DNA from: Prochlorococcus marinus str. MIT 9301
GTDB taxonomy: Bacteria > Cyanobacteriota > Cyanobacteriia > PCC-6307 > Cyanobiaceae
Assembly (NCBI RefSeq): GCF_000015965.1
Contig: NC_009091.1
Location: forward strand, 372,001-436,000
Direction: 5' to 3'
DNA: 64,000 nucleotides
Shown: positions 26,369 through 36,014 of the stretch, in pieces
How the letters are laid out: every line of letters starts with the position of its first letter
Numbering within the stretch: position 1 is the first letter of the stretch
The notes under the pieces: generated by a model
Database searches by the model: none
What the model saw: only the letters and a program-made list of their open reading frames with translations
What the model was told of the DNA's origin: nothing
Translations under genes and position numbers: made by a program

Positions 26369-27889
26369 CTAGGAAATATTATTTGCTGCAGCAATAACAT
26401 CTTGTAGGAAAGGAGTTTCTGAAACTGCTGTGTTAGCTAATTTAAAAAGAGGATTAGAGAGGATTCCTCCAAGAGCAGTTACCGCAACGCAAGTATAAAG
26501 TGCAACTCTCAAGGGAGGCAGCCCCGCAATTCCCCAATTAACTTCAGGATATGATTTGACTATTTCAGAAGCTTCCTGTGGTTCTTTAACTACCATCATT
26601 TTGATCACTGAAATGTAGTAATAAATGGATATAACTGAAGTTACTAATCCAACGATTACCAATAGATACTGATGATTTGCCCAACCTGCAAAGAACAAAT
26701 ATATCTTGCCAAAAAATCCTAACATTGGAGGTAAACCTCCAAGAGATAGAAGACAAAGGCTTAAGCCTAATGTAATGAGAGGATCTTTTTGGTAAAGTCC
26801 TGAGTAATCAAGAATCCTATCAGAACCAGTTCTTAAAGAGAAAAGTATTACACATGAAAATGCCCCCAAATTCATAAACAAATATGCTGCCAAATATAAT
26901 ACAGCAGCTGATAAACCATCTTGTGTTCCAGATACTATTCCAATCATTACGAATCCAGCTTGACCAATAGAACTGTAAGCTAGCATCCTTTTCATTGAGG
27001 TTTGAGCTAGAGCTACAACATTTCCTAGAGCCATGCTCAAAATGGCCAAAATAGTAAATAAAAGTTTCCATTCCTCATCGAAAGAAGAGAAAGTAGTGCT
27101 TAATATTCTTATTGCGAATGCAAACCCTGCTGTTTTCGAACCAACAGATAAAAAAGCAACTACAGGTGTAGGTGATCCCTCATATACATCAGGAGTCCAT
27201 TGATGAAAAGGAACAGCAGCTATTTTAAATGCAACAGTTGATAAAACAAATACAAGAGCTAAAGAGGTAATGAATGAAGGCTTATTGATAATCTCTAAAC
27301 CAATTGTTGTTAAGTTTGTTGAACCACTTAATCCATACAGAAAAGAGGAGCCATACAAATAGACTGCAGCTGCAGCTGAACCAACAAGTAAGTATTTTAA
27401 AGCTGCTTCTGAACTTCTTGGATCTCTTTTGAGATAACCAGAAAGTAAATAGCTCGCTACTGATAGAGTCTCAAGAGATATAAATACACTTATAAGGTCA
27501 GTAGATCCACACAGAAGCATTGCCCCAAGAGTTGCCGAAAGAACTATTGCTGCGAACTCTCCAATAGGGCTTCCACTTTGCTCTGTATAACGCCAGCTTA
27601 TGAGTAAAGAAACTAAAGTTGATAAAGCTATTATTGCTCTAAATGCTATCGCTAAATTATCTGAATTAAAGGACCCAAGGAATGCGCTTTCTACAGGATT
27701 ATTCCATTGCAAGGTCAAACTAAGAAGAGAGCTCCCAATTGATAAATAGCAAATTGATGGGGCCCATTTTGATGCAGTTTTTTCTCCAGCTAAATCTACA
27801 AGAAGTGTTCCAACAATACCTAGTAAAATAAAAGCCTCTGGAATTATGGCTTGAGCATTTAAATTAATTGTAAAGATTTCGTTGGGCAC
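26369..27889 (-). CDS. ndhB: NAD(P)H-quinone oxidoreductase subunit 2 (NDH-1)
   Basis: NdhB is a proton-pumping antiporter-like subunit of the cyanobacterial NDH-1 complex in the thylakoid membrane, used in respiration and cyclic electron flow. The 506-residue protein has about 14 hydrophobic helices and typical NuoN/NdhB segments such as [33 protein letters not shown]-like sequence ([18 protein letters not shown]) and [14 protein letters not shown]. The key glutamate in ISLETL and lysines in the middle helices are kept. It stands upstream of an ABC ATPase and divergent from topA, with a 176-base spacer between. Confidence 0.97.
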   Translation of the reverse strand: MPNEIFTINLNAQAIIPEAFILLGIVGTLLVDLAGEKTASKWAPSICYLSIGSSLLSLTLQWNNPVESAFLGSFNSDNLAIAFRAIIALSTLVSLLISWRYTEQSGSPIGEFAAIVLSATLGAMLLCGSTDLISVFISLETLSVASYLLSGYLKRDPRSSEAALKYLLVGSAAAAVYLYGSSFLYGLSGSTNLTTIGLEIINKPSFITSLALVFVLSTVAFKIAAVPFHQWTPDVYEGSPTPVVAFLSVGSKTAGFAFAIRILSTTFSSFDEEWKLLFTILAILSMALGNVVALAQTSMKRMLAYSSIGQAGFVMIGIVSGTQDGLSAAVLYLAAYLFMNLGAFSCVILFSLRTGSDRILDYSGLYQKDPLITLGLSLCLLSLGGLPPMLGFFGKIYLFFAGWANHQYLLVIVGLVTSVISIYYYISVIKMMVVKEPQEASEIVKSYPEVNWGIAGLPPLRVALYTCVAVTALGGILSNPLFKLANTAVSETPFLQDVIAAANNIS

Positions 27890-28065
27890 TTTATTAAATT
27901 GGATTAAATTAGATGTTTGATTGTAAGGGTCTAAGAGTTAATCTTAACTTGATTATAATTTGTGGGTATGATTTTTGAAATTTTTCAAAAGAAATTACTT
28001 GAAAAAGCTTCAAATAATCATAATATGCCTTAACTGAACTAAAACACCAATTTTTGAAATAAACC

Positions 28066-30672
28066 TTGGATCACACACTTGTTATTGTTGAAAGTCCCAC
28101 CAAAGCAAAAACTATAAGAAAGTTTTTGCCTTCTAACTATGAAGTTCTCGCTTCAATGGGACACGTAAGAGATCTTCCAAAAGGAGCTGCTGAAATACCT
28201 GCTGCGGTTAAAAAGGAAAAATGGTCAAGGATAGGAGTTAATACAACAGAAGATTTTGAACCACTTTACATAGTTCCTAAAGATAAGAAAAAGGTTGTTA
28301 AAGAGCTGAAAGATGCTTTGAAAGGTGCTACCCAACTATTACTGGCAACTGATGAAGATAGAGAGGGAGAGAGTATTAGCTGGCATCTTCTGCAAATACT
28401 GAAGCCTAAAATACCAACTAAGAGAATGGTTTTTCATGAAATTACAAAAAAGGCAATTAATAAAGCTTTAGATCAAACAAGAGAAATTGATATGGAACTT
28501 GTTCAGGCTCAAGAAACCAGAAGAATCTTGGACAGGCTTTTTGGATATGAATTATCTCCTTTACTTTGGAAGAAGGTAGCCCCCAGATTATCTGCTGGTC
28601 GGGTTCAATCAGTTTCTGTAAGGCTTCTTGTTAGAAGAGAGAGAGAAAGAAGATCCTTTAAAAAAGCTAGTTACTGGGGAATTAAAGCTTCCCTAGTAAA
28701 AGATAATATAACTTTTGAAACTAAATTATTCAGTTTAAACGGTCAACGAATTTCTAACGGTTCCGATTTCGACGAACAAACCGGTAAATTAAAAGAAGGG
28801 AACAAATCTTTAATAATTGGAGAAGAACAAGTAAATGACTTATTGAAGACTTTTTCCTCTGAGGATTGGTTAGTCTCAAAAATCGAAAAAAAGCCATCCA
28901 CTCGTAAGCCAGTTCCTCCATTTACAACAAGCACATTACAACAAGAAGCAAATAGGAAGCTTCGTTTGTCTGCAAGAGAAACTATGAGATGTGCGCAAGG
29001 GCTATATGAGAGAGGTTTTATAACGTATATGAGAACTGATTCAGTTCATCTCTCCGAACAAGCCACAAGAGCTGCTAGAGAATGTGTTAGTTCTATGTAT
29101 GGAAAAGAATATTTATCTAACTCACCAAGACAATTTAATTCAACTGCAAGAAATGCTCAAGAAGCTCACGAAGCTATTAGGCCTGCAGGTGAGGTATTTA
29201 AAACACCAAAGGAAACTAATCTAACTGGTAGAGATTTATCACTTTACGATTTAATTTGGAAAAGAACTGTAGCTAGTCAAATGGCTGAAGCTAGGCTAAC
29301 AATGATTAATGCTGAAATTAGCGTAGGGGATGGAATATTTAAATCGAGTGGGAAAAGTATTGATTTCGCAGGATTCTTCAGAGCTTATGTCGAGGGAAGT
29401 GATGATCCAAGTTCATCCCTTGAACAACAAGAAATTATTCTCCCAAACTTAACAACTGGAACATGTCTTGATGTTACGAAGAAGGAATCTACTTTTCATG
29501 AAACTAAACCTCCTGCAAGATATACAGAGGCCGCATTAGTTAAAGTTCTTGAAAAAGAAGGGATTGGAAGACCTTCTACCTATGCCAGTATTATTGGGAC
29601 CATAGTTGATAGAGGTTATGCGAATATATCTTCCAATACTTTGGCTCCAACTTTTACAGCTTTTGCTGTTACTGCTCTATTAGAAGAACATTTTCCTGAT
29701 CTTGTTGATACTACTTTTACTGCAAAAATGGAATCTTCATTGGATGAAATATCTTCAGGAAATCTTGAGTGGCTGCCATACCTAGAAACTTTCTATAAAG
29801 GTAAAAATGGTTTGGAGGTAAAGGTTCAGAAAACAGAGGGTGATATTGATGGTAAAGCTTATAGACAAGTTGATTTCGAAGACCTTCCTTGTGTAGTAAG
29901 AATAGGCTCTAACGGACCTTGGCTAGAAGGTACAAAAATTGATGAATCTGGTAATGAAATTCAGGCGAAAGGTAATCTTCCAATGGATATTACTCCTGGA
30001 GATTTAGACATAAAGCAAGTTGATCAAATTTTAAGTGGCCCATCGGATCTTGGCACTGATCCAAAAACTGGGGAAAAAGTCTTTTTAAGATTTGGACCTT
30101 ATGGACCTTACGTACAATTGGGAAATAATGATCAAAATAAAGCTAAACCAAGAAGAGCTTCATTACCTAAAGAGTTGAAAACTGATGATCTAACTCTAGA
30201 TGAGGCTCTTGTACTTTTAAGCTTGCCTAGATTGTTAGGAGTTCATCCTGAAGGAGGAGTTGTCGAGGCTGATAGAGGAAGATTTGGCCCCTATATCAAA
30301 TGGATTAAAAATGAAAATGAATCTGAAAACAGATCCTTAAAGAAAGAGGATGATGTTTTTACAGTTGATATAGAACGAGCATTAGAAATTCTTGCGATGC
30401 CAAAAATGGGTAGAGGTGGTCAAGAGGTACTTAAAGACTTTGGAAAACCGAAAGAATTTAAAGAAAAAATTCAAATATTAAATGGAAGATATGGGGTCTA
30501 TTTAAAATGTGGTAAAACCAATGTTTCGATTGCCAAAGATACTGACATAGAAAAATTTACCATAGATGACGCAGTATCTCTTTTAGAAGAAAAACTAAAA
30601 GATAAAAAAGGTTCAATTTTAAAAAAAACAAAGATTAGTAATAAAAAAACTACCAGGAAAAAGAAAAGTTAG
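28066..30672 (+). CDS. topA: DNA topoisomerase I (type IA)
   Basis: TopA relaxes negative supercoils by cutting one strand through a tyrosine. The Toprim domain at the N-terminus (LVIVESPTKAKTIRKF, then ATDEDREGE) and the catalytic tyrosine in FITYMRTDS are intact. The C-terminus has cyanobacterial-type repeats (FGPYGPYVQLG, GRFGPYIKW, GRYGVYLKCG) and a Lys-rich tail that suit DNA binding. At 868 residues it is typical for cyanobacteria. It starts at a TTG at 28066. It leads a five-gene run: lipoprotein, DUF2232, CobT-like, Tat lipoprotein. Confidence 0.97.
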   Translation: MDHTLVIVESPTKAKTIRKFLPSNYEVLASMGHVRDLPKGAAEIPAAVKKEKWSRIGVNTTEDFEPLYIVPKDKKKVVKELKDALKGATQLLLATDEDREGESISWHLLQILKPKIPTKRMVFHEITKKAINKALDQTREIDMELVQAQETRRILDRLFGYELSPLLWKKVAPRLSAGRVQSVSVRLLVRRERERRSFKKASYWGIKASLVKDNITFETKLFSLNGQRISNGSDFDEQTGKLKEGNKSLIIGEEQVNDLLKTFSSEDWLVSKIEKKPSTRKPVPPFTTSTLQQEANRKLRLSARETMRCAQGLYERGFITYMRTDSVHLSEQATRAARECVSSMYGKEYLSNSPRQFNSTARNAQEAHEAIRPAGEVFKTPKETNLTGRDLSLYDLIWKRTVASQMAEARLTMINAEISVGDGIFKSSGKSIDFAGFFRAYVEGSDDPSSSLEQQEIILPNLTTGTCLDVTKKESTFHETKPPARYTEAALVKVLEKEGIGRPSTYASIIGTIVDRGYANISSNTLAPTFTAFAVTALLEEHFPDLVDTTFTAKMESSLDEISSGNLEWLPYLETFYKGKNGLEVKVQKTEGDIDGKAYRQVDFEDLPCVVRIGSNGPWLEGTKIDESGNEIQAKGNLPMDITPGDLDIKQVDQILSGPSDLGTDPKTGEKVFLRFGPYGPYVQLGNNDQNKAKPRRASLPKELKTDDLTLDEALVLLSLPRLLGVHPEGGVVEADRGRFGPYIKWIKNENESENRSLKKEDDVFTVDIERALEILAMPKMGRGGQEVLKDFGKPKEFKEKIQILNGRYGVYLKCGKTNVSIAKDTDIEKFTIDDAVSLLEEKLKDKKGSILKKTKISNKKTTRKKKS

Positions 30673-30679
30673 AAAAAAT

Positions 30680-31282
30680 ATGATTTTAAAAAAAAAAGAA
30701 TTTTTTTTATTAATTTTTTTAATTTTCTTGCAATCATGTTCTGGAGGGAGGATTGGAAATTTTCTTGAGAGTAGTTTTAATGATTTAGAAAAAACAAGCA
30801 AAAATGAAGATTTACAAAATAACTTATTAAATAAAAATGATATAAATTTAGAAAAAGAAAACAAAAAATTTGATGATAAAAAAGATAAAAAAATTAAAAG
30901 GGTAGAAAAGCCAAAAAATGTTCCAGAAAATAAAAACGATATAAATTTAGAAAAAGAAAACAAAAAATTTGATGATAAAAAAGATAAAAAAATTAAAAGG
31001 GTAGAAAAGCCAAAAAATGTTCCAGAAAATAAAAACGATTTAAATTTAGAAAAAGAAAACAAAAAATTTGATGATAAAAAAGATAAAAAAATTAATAATC
31101 TTTCAAAAAAAAGAAAAATTGAGCTTCAATCTTACAAAATAATATTGATTTTAAAAGATGTAGATCCAAAAGATCCCACGGAAGAGTTGAGTTCCATATT
31201 GAGTAATTCTGAGGTAAATTTTGAAATAGAAAAGATTGAACGTATCTTAGATTCCAAAAAAAAAAGTATGAATAAAAATTAA
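30680..31282 (+). CDS. Lysine-rich lipoprotein with internal tandem repeats
   Basis: A 200-residue protein with a lipoprotein signal: a hydrophobic run (about 8-18) and a lipobox LQSC, Cys20. Residues 53 onward hold a 33-residue unit, rich in Lys, Asp and Glu, present twice in full and once for about 20 residues. The tail (about 135-200) has no repeat. Function is not recognised. It starts 7 bases after topA and is followed by DUF2232 21 bases later. Probable surface or periplasmic lipoprotein; the repeat may act as a spacer. The repeat copy number may vary between strains. Confidence 0.72.
   Translation: MILKKKEFFLLIFLIFLQSCSGGRIGNFLESSFNDLEKTSKNEDLQNNLLNKNDINLEKENKKFDDKKDKKIKRVEKPKNVPENKNDINLEKENKKFDDKKDKKIKRVEKPKNVPENKNDLNLEKENKKFDDKKDKKINNLSKKRKIELQSYKIILILKDVDPKDPTEELSSILSNSEVNFEIEKIERILDSKKKSMNKN
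30836..31093 (+). repeat. 99-bp in-frame tandem repeat in the lipoprotein gene
   Basis: Units begin at 30836, 30935 and 31034, with a 99-base period. The first two are full length; the third is cut after about 60 bases. Copies differ by only a few bases (AAT/AAC, ATA/TTA). The unit is in frame, so expansion or loss leaves the protein readable. Confidence 0.92.
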
Positions 31283-31302
31283 TTAAAAATATTCAACAAA
31301 AA

Positions 31303-31941
31303 ATGAAAATAACAACAAAAACTGAAGCATTAAATATTGTCGAGACCTCTTATTTAGCATCTCTTTCGTCTTTATTATGGGTTGCACTATATTATCTGCC
31401 AATTGGGGGAGCTTTATTAAGGTTGATTTTACCCCTCCCAATGATTTTATTGCACTTGAGAAGAGGAACTAAAATTGCATTGGAAGGACTTTTAATACAA
31501 TTTCTACTTTTATTCATAATTATGGGTCCTGTTAGAGGAACTTTATTTTTATTTCCTTATGGGATTTTGGCTTTTTGGTTAGGTTGGTGTTGGGTTAAAG
31601 AAAAGAGTTGGAAACTTAGTTTAACTGGGGGAGTTGTTACAGGAACCCTTGGCTTTTTAATAAGAGTAATAGCATTATCTACGTTGGTTGGAGATAATCT
31701 TTGGGTGTTAATTACTAGAGCGAGTTATGGTCTAATAGAAAAGTTAATTGGATTATTTAATTTACCTTTATATCCTTCAATTTTGAGTATACAACTAGGT
31801 GCAATTTTATTAATAATTTTTCAAGAAATAGTTTATGTTTTAACTGTACATGTAGTTGCCTATTCTCTGTTTCCTAGATTTAAATTAACCATCCCAGAGC
31901 CTCCAAGATTGTTAAACAGCTTAGTTGATTTTAATAATTAA
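31303..31941 (+). CDS. DUF2232-type multi-pass membrane protein
   Basis: A 212-residue polytopic membrane protein with about five to six hydrophobic helices (for example residues 18-45, 62-95, 102-125, 155-190). The composition and layout fit the cyanobacterial DUF2232 family, which is of unknown transport or envelope function. Short polar loops and a single charged loop around LRRGTKIALEG are seen. It lies 21 bases after the repeat lipoprotein and 11 before the CobT-like gene, so it is part of the topA run. No substrate can be proposed. Confidence 0.75.
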   Translation: MKITTKTEALNIVETSYLASLSSLLWVALYYLPIGGALLRLILPLPMILLHLRRGTKIALEGLLIQFLLLFIIMGPVRGTLFLFPYGILAFWLGWCWVKEKSWKLSLTGGVVTGTLGFLIRVIALSTLVGDNLWVLITRASYGLIEKLIGLFNLPLYPSILSIQLGAILLIIFQEIVYVLTVHVVAYSLFPRFKLTIPEPPRLLNSLVDFNN

Positions 31942-31952
31942 AAAAAGTAAGA

Positions 31953-33110
31953 ATGTACAGTACAGAATTAGGGATAAATTTTTTTGGTAATGAATCCAAT
32001 AAAAAAAGACAACTCAATAAGATAGAAATACTAAAAAAGAATATTAAAAATTTAAAAATATTTCTTATAATCGCTGGGACTAATACATCTCAAATTCCAG
32101 GAATTTCCGCAGCAGGTATTAATCCAAAATCGAGGAGAACAACTGCGCTCGCAGATGCTGAATTTTTGCTTGAGGGTGCTTCAAAAGGTCATAAATATAA
32201 ATTGCCTCTTCTCAATGCAGGAGTAACTCCGGCCCTAATCAGTCATGTTTGTTCAAAGCTTATAAATGCTTATCCAGTTATTGTTCCTCTGGGAATAGGA
32301 GTAAAGCCTTATTTTAATCATTTGGTTGTAGAAGATAGAAATTTGGGCCCATCAAATTGTCTTACTACTGGTAAATCGATGACTAAAGAGAGAGTTTTAA
32401 ATCTCTATGAAAAAGGTCTTGCTATAGGAAAATCCTTAAAACAACCAGTTTTAATTTCTGAGTCTGTACCGGGGGGCACTACAACTGCTCAGGCAGTAAT
32501 GGAAGCTTTTGGTTTGCAGGTATCTAATTTAGTAGGGAGTAGTTTATTTAAAGCTCCAAGAGAACTAAGAAGACAAGTAATTAAAAGAGGACTTTTAAAT
32601 GCGCATTTCAAGGCTGATTCCGACTCTTTTGATGTTGTCGCGGCAGTAGGTGATCCTTTCCAAGCTTTTTCAATGGGTCTATTAATTGGTGCCAGGTTAG
32701 CAAAACAACCTGTAATATTGTCTGGAGGAAGTCAGATGTTAGCAGTCATTCTGCTTGTATTAGAATTTTTAGGTGAAAAAAATAAAGATGAATTTATTGA
32801 AGATGTTTTTATTGCGACAACTGGGTGGCTTGTGAAAGATAATTCTCTAAATGATTTAGTAAATCTAATTAATGAAAAATATGATGTCAAATTATTAGGT
32901 TTAGCCAGTCCTTTAAATTTCAAATCTTCAAAATACAAAGAATTGAAGGATTATGAATTAGGTCATGTAAAAGAAGGTGTAGGTGCTGGTGGAATATCAT
33001 TGCTTGCTTTCTTAGATGGATTTAAAAATGAAGAAATAGTTTCATTGTGTCAACAAAATCTGGAAATGATGAAGGGCCTAGGTCAAATTTCTTTAGAGAA
33101 GGATTGCTGA
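31953..33110 (+). CDS. cobT: CobT-like nicotinate-nucleotide:dimethylbenzimidazole phosphoribosyltransferase family protein
   Basis: A 385-residue protein of the CobT family, which makes the alpha-ribazole phosphate needed for the lower ligand of cobalamin. ISESVPGGTTTAQAVMEAFG is the typical glycine-rich region, and LPLLNAGVTPALISH, GIGVKPYFNHL and SLLIGARLAKQPVILSGG also match. Marine picocyanobacteria are known to make pseudocobalamin, so the base used may be adenine; that is inference. It starts 11 bases after DUF2232, and its TGA abuts the next ATG. CobM is elsewhere in the window. Confidence 0.88.
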   Translation: MYSTELGINFFGNESNKKRQLNKIEILKKNIKNLKIFLIIAGTNTSQIPGISAAGINPKSRRTTALADAEFLLEGASKGHKYKLPLLNAGVTPALISHVCSKLINAYPVIVPLGIGVKPYFNHLVVEDRNLGPSNCLTTGKSMTKERVLNLYEKGLAIGKSLKQPVLISESVPGGTTTAQAVMEAFGLQVSNLVGSSLFKAPRELRRQVIKRGLLNAHFKADSDSFDVVAAVGDPFQAFSMGLLIGARLAKQPVILSGGSQMLAVILLVLEFLGEKNKDEFIEDVFIATTGWLVKDNSLNDLVNLINEKYDVKLLGLASPLNFKSSKYKELKDYELGHVKEGVGAGGISLLAFLDGFKNEEIVSLCQQNLEMMKGLGQISLEKDC

Positions 33111-34109
33111 ATGTTTTCAAAATTTCCAACCAGAAGAGAATTTTTAAAATGTGGTAAGCTTTCGCTTTTATTTTTCTTATACTCTTGCAGTAATCTACCT
33201 AATAAAGTAAAAATTGCATTACAAAATTCTTTTTATCCAGAATCTTTTAAAGATACGATTCCAAAAGATTGGAAGCAGGAAAAAATTAATTTTGAAAATA
33301 TTCAGCTACAAAAAAATAGAAACACAATTTTCAATTCTGACTTTACTTTAATAAATGATGGATGGATTTCTAGTATAGATTTTTCAGAATTTGAAAAAAT
33401 AAATGAATATGCACTGTTCGAAAATTTGGATAAGAGATCGATAGATTTTTTGGGAAGTTTTGATCAAAATCTGAGGAGTAAATTATTTCCTATTGGCGTA
33501 GTACCCTATACAATCATCATTAAAAATAATAAAGAATTAATAACTTCAGCAAGAACATCTTGGGATTTTCTTCTTTCTGAAAAATTAACTGGGAAAATTA
33601 TTTTTCCTCAAAGTCCCAGAATAATATTGTCAATTGCTCAAAAAATTAATTCATCTAATTCTTTAAAAAAACTCAAAAGCCAAGCTATGTTATTTGATGA
33701 TAAAAATATGCTCAATTGGTTGATTAATTCTGATGCTATTGTCGCAATAGTTCCTTATAGTCTTTGTTCAAAATATTTAAAAATAGACCCAAGGCTTTCT
33801 TTAGTTTTCCCTAGCCAAGGCGTACCTTTGATGTGGCATTTTCTACTTAGTCGATCAAATCTAAATAATGCAATATTAATGAAATGGATTAAATCTTTAG
33901 AAAATAAATCAATTGTAGATAAATTAGTAAGCCAGGGTTGGTTTCTTCCATTCAATAGTGATTATTTGCAAAGTAAATATAAAACTGAAATGCTCCCCAT
34001 CTCAGGACCTTCTGAGAAATGTTGGGAAAATAGTTGGTCTTTCCCTGTTTTAACAAATGAACAAAAAATTAATCTTAAAAATATCTGGAATGAGTCCTTA
34101 TCCCCATAA
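33111..34109 (+). CDS. Twin-arginine-signal lipoprotein resembling a solute-binding protein
   Basis: A 332-residue protein with TRREFLK at 7-13 (a Tat-type motif), a hydrophobic run and a lipobox LYSC, Cys26. It therefore looks like a Tat-exported lipoprotein. The rest has the two-domain pattern of polyamine-type (PotD-like) solute-binding proteins, such as a buried WDFLLSEKLTGKIIFPQSPR segment. This resemblance is weak and by eye. It starts immediately after the CobT-like stop (TGA-ATG), yet no ABC permease is adjacent. It converges with the aldo/keto reductase gene with a 12-base overlap. Confidence 0.7.
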   Translation: MFSKFPTRREFLKCGKLSLLFFLYSCSNLPNKVKIALQNSFYPESFKDTIPKDWKQEKINFENIQLQKNRNTIFNSDFTLINDGWISSIDFSEFEKINEYALFENLDKRSIDFLGSFDQNLRSKLFPIGVVPYTIIIKNNKELITSARTSWDFLLSEKLTGKIIFPQSPRIILSIAQKINSSNSLKKLKSQAMLFDDKNMLNWLINSDAIVAIVPYSLCSKYLKIDPRLSLVFPSQGVPLMWHFLLSRSNLNNAILMKWIKSLENKSIVDKLVSQGWFLPFNSDYLQSKYKTEMLPISGPSEKCWENSWSFPVLTNEQKINLKNIWNESLSP

Positions 34110-35240
34110 TCTTTTTGAAGGATTTTCAATTAATAAGTTATGAGTTTCCTTTAATAAATTTGGTATATCTAATTTACTAGGACATTTAGGAACACATTTA
34201 TTACATTCTTGACAAAATGAGGAATTTTTTTCTTCCCACCAGTGGCCAGCTTTTCCTATTAAATTGTATCTTTCTTTTGCAAATTCTAATTGGCCATAAC
34301 CAACAGATATATTTCTTAAACGAAGTATTTCAGGAATAGGCACTTCATTTGGACATGGAAGACAAGATCTACATTGTTCACATTTGGTTGAGTTTAATCT
34401 TTCATTAGAAACTTCCTCAATTTTATTAAGGGCGCTTTTTTCAAGTTTTGTAAGCTTCTCGAATGAGTTTCTAAGTTTATGCGCAAATTCAAAATCTTTT
34501 TTGTTTGTCGCCCCCAAGGATAAAGTAGTAATGCCTTTTGCGAGAAGAAATCGATACGCTAATTCTAATGGATGAAAAGGCTTAGAGGCCTCTATCAAAA
34601 TATCACTTGGAGAATACAATCTACCGCCTTTATCTGCAGGTGATATTGCTAAAACTCCCATACCTTTTTTTATAGCTTCCTCTGCTAAAGCAATCTTAGA
34701 TTGATCTAAATAATGTAAATGAAGACTACAAAAAGTAAAAACTTCACAGTTAATTGCATCTTTAATTAGTGAATAACTTCCGTGAGAACTAAAACCGACT
34801 TGATCAACTAGTTCCTTTTCAAGTATCCAAGAAATGAATTTCTTACCCTCTCCAGAAAGAACCCAATCTAGATGTTGTTTTAAGTTGAGTCCGTGAATTG
34901 CAAGATTATTAATTTTCTCGCGATTTAAATTTTTAAGAGACTTTTTAAAATTATTTTTTAAAAAGTCAAAATCACCCTTTGGTAAAACTTTGGAAGTAAT
35001 CACCCAATTTTTTTCTTTTATATTCTCTTCTATTGCTAATTTTTTTATTGAATTTCCAATAAGTGATTCAGCATCACCATAAGAGGGTGCTGTTTCTATG
35101 TGGTTAATTCCTACATAATATGCATTTTTTATTATGCTATACATTTTTTCGAGACTTTCAGTTGATCGCATTGTCCCCAAAGTGAATAAGCTCACTTTCG
35201 CCCCTCTACCAAATGATCTTTTTTGTGAATTAATAATCAT
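34098..35240 (-). CDS. Aldo/keto reductase with C-terminal 4Fe-4S ferredoxin domain
   Basis: A 380-residue fusion. The N-terminal part is an aldo/keto reductase TIM barrel (NHIETAPSYGDAESLIG near residue 45 with the active tyrosine; Lys and His later). The C-terminal part has two ferredoxin-type cysteine clusters, CEQCRSCLPCP and CQECNKCVPKCP. The family is found in many bacteria but its substrate is not known. Electron transfer between clusters and a nicotinamide is likely. Its stop overlaps the convergent Tat-lipoprotein gene, and it is divergent from ribE, 110 bases away. Confidence 0.9.
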   Translation of the reverse strand: MIINSQKRSFGRGAKVSLFTLGTMRSTESLEKMYSIIKNAYYVGINHIETAPSYGDAESLIGNSIKKLAIEENIKEKNWVITSKVLPKGDFDFLKNNFKKSLKNLNREKINNLAIHGLNLKQHLDWVLSGEGKKFISWILEKELVDQVGFSSHGSYSLIKDAINCEVFTFCSLHLHYLDQSKIALAEEAIKKGMGVLAISPADKGGRLYSPSDILIEASKPFHPLELAYRFLLAKGITTLSLGATNKKDFEFAHKLRNSFEKLTKLEKSALNKIEEVSNERLNSTKCEQCRSCLPCPNEVPIPEILRLRNISVGYGQLEFAKERYNLIGKAGHWWEEKNSSFCQECNKCVPKCPSKLDIPNLLKETHNLLIENPSKRLWG

Positions 35241-35350
35241 CTAAATATGATCAATTTCTTTTTTTTACTCTTTAATTTATTTATAGTTGAAAATGATTTA
35301 AAGTAAATTAAAGTAAATACAAAATTTTGCATAAATATTTTTTTTAAACT

Positions 35351-36004
35351 ATGTTTACAGGAATAATTCAATCAATTGGAAAACTAAGACAAGAAAAAAA
35401 TATTTTAGAAATTGAAATTCTAGATAATTTATTTGATATGGCAATTGGTGACAGCATAGCTGTTGATGGAATTTGTTTGACAGTTAAAGAGATTTTTCAA
35501 AATAAATTTACTGTTGATGTTAGTGAGGAGACATTAAAAAAAACAACTTTAGGAGTAAAGTCTAACCTAAATCAGATTGTTAATTTGGAGCCCGCTCTTA
35601 GGGTGTCTGACCGTCTAGGAGGGCATATAGTCAGCGGACATGTTGATGGCCTTGGAATAGTTGAGAATATAGAAAAATTAGAGAAATCTTGGCTCTTATC
35701 AATAAAGTGGAAAAATAATAATTTTTCAAAATATGTAGTTAATAAAGGTAGTATTTGTGTAAATGGTATAAGTCTTACGATTGCAAAATATGAGCAGGAA
35801 GGAGCAATATTTACTATTGCGATAATTCCTCATACTTGGCATAAAACAAATCTGAATAAATTAAATATCGGTGACAGCGTAAACCTTGAGGCAGACGCAT
35901 TAATTAAATATGTAGAGAAATTACTTTTATTTAATAAAAATAGTAATCAAGATCTATCTTCTAATAATATTTCTTCCGAGTGGCTTAAAGAAAACGGTTG
36001 GTAA
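35351..36004 (+). CDS. ribE: Riboflavin synthase alpha subunit
   Basis: It dismutates two 6,7-dimethyl-8-ribityllumazine molecules into riboflavin. At 217 residues it has two similar lumazine-binding domains. The start MFTGIIQSIGKL and the repeated DSIAVDGICLTV / GSICVNGISLTI segments are typical, and the LGGHIVSGHVDGLG segment sits between them. No FMN riboswitch structure is apparent in the 110-base leader. It converges with the cyAbrB gene, 10 bases apart. Also called ribC in some species. Confidence 0.97.
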   Translation: MFTGIIQSIGKLRQEKNILEIEILDNLFDMAIGDSIAVDGICLTVKEIFQNKFTVDVSEETLKKTTLGVKSNLNQIVNLEPALRVSDRLGGHIVSGHVDGLGIVENIEKLEKSWLLSIKWKNNNFSKYVVNKGSICVNGISLTIAKYEQEGAIFTIAIIPHTWHKTNLNKLNIGDSVNLEADALIKYVEKLLLFNKNSNQDLSSNNISSEWLKENGW

Positions 36005-36014
36005 AATATATTTT

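Noticed and set aside
27890-28065. A small RNA in the ndhB-topA spacer
   Set aside because: AT-rich with no stable helix or terminator I could see; it most likely holds the two divergent promoters.
30619-31062. A long open frame on the minus strand opposite the repeat lipoprotein
   Set aside because: It is the complement of an A-rich Lys/Asp repeat, which gives a Phe/Ser/Leu-rich frame without stops; it has no start context or conserved motif.
35241-35350. An FMN riboswitch before ribE
   Set aside because: The 110-base AT-rich leader shows none of the conserved GC-rich helices of that class.
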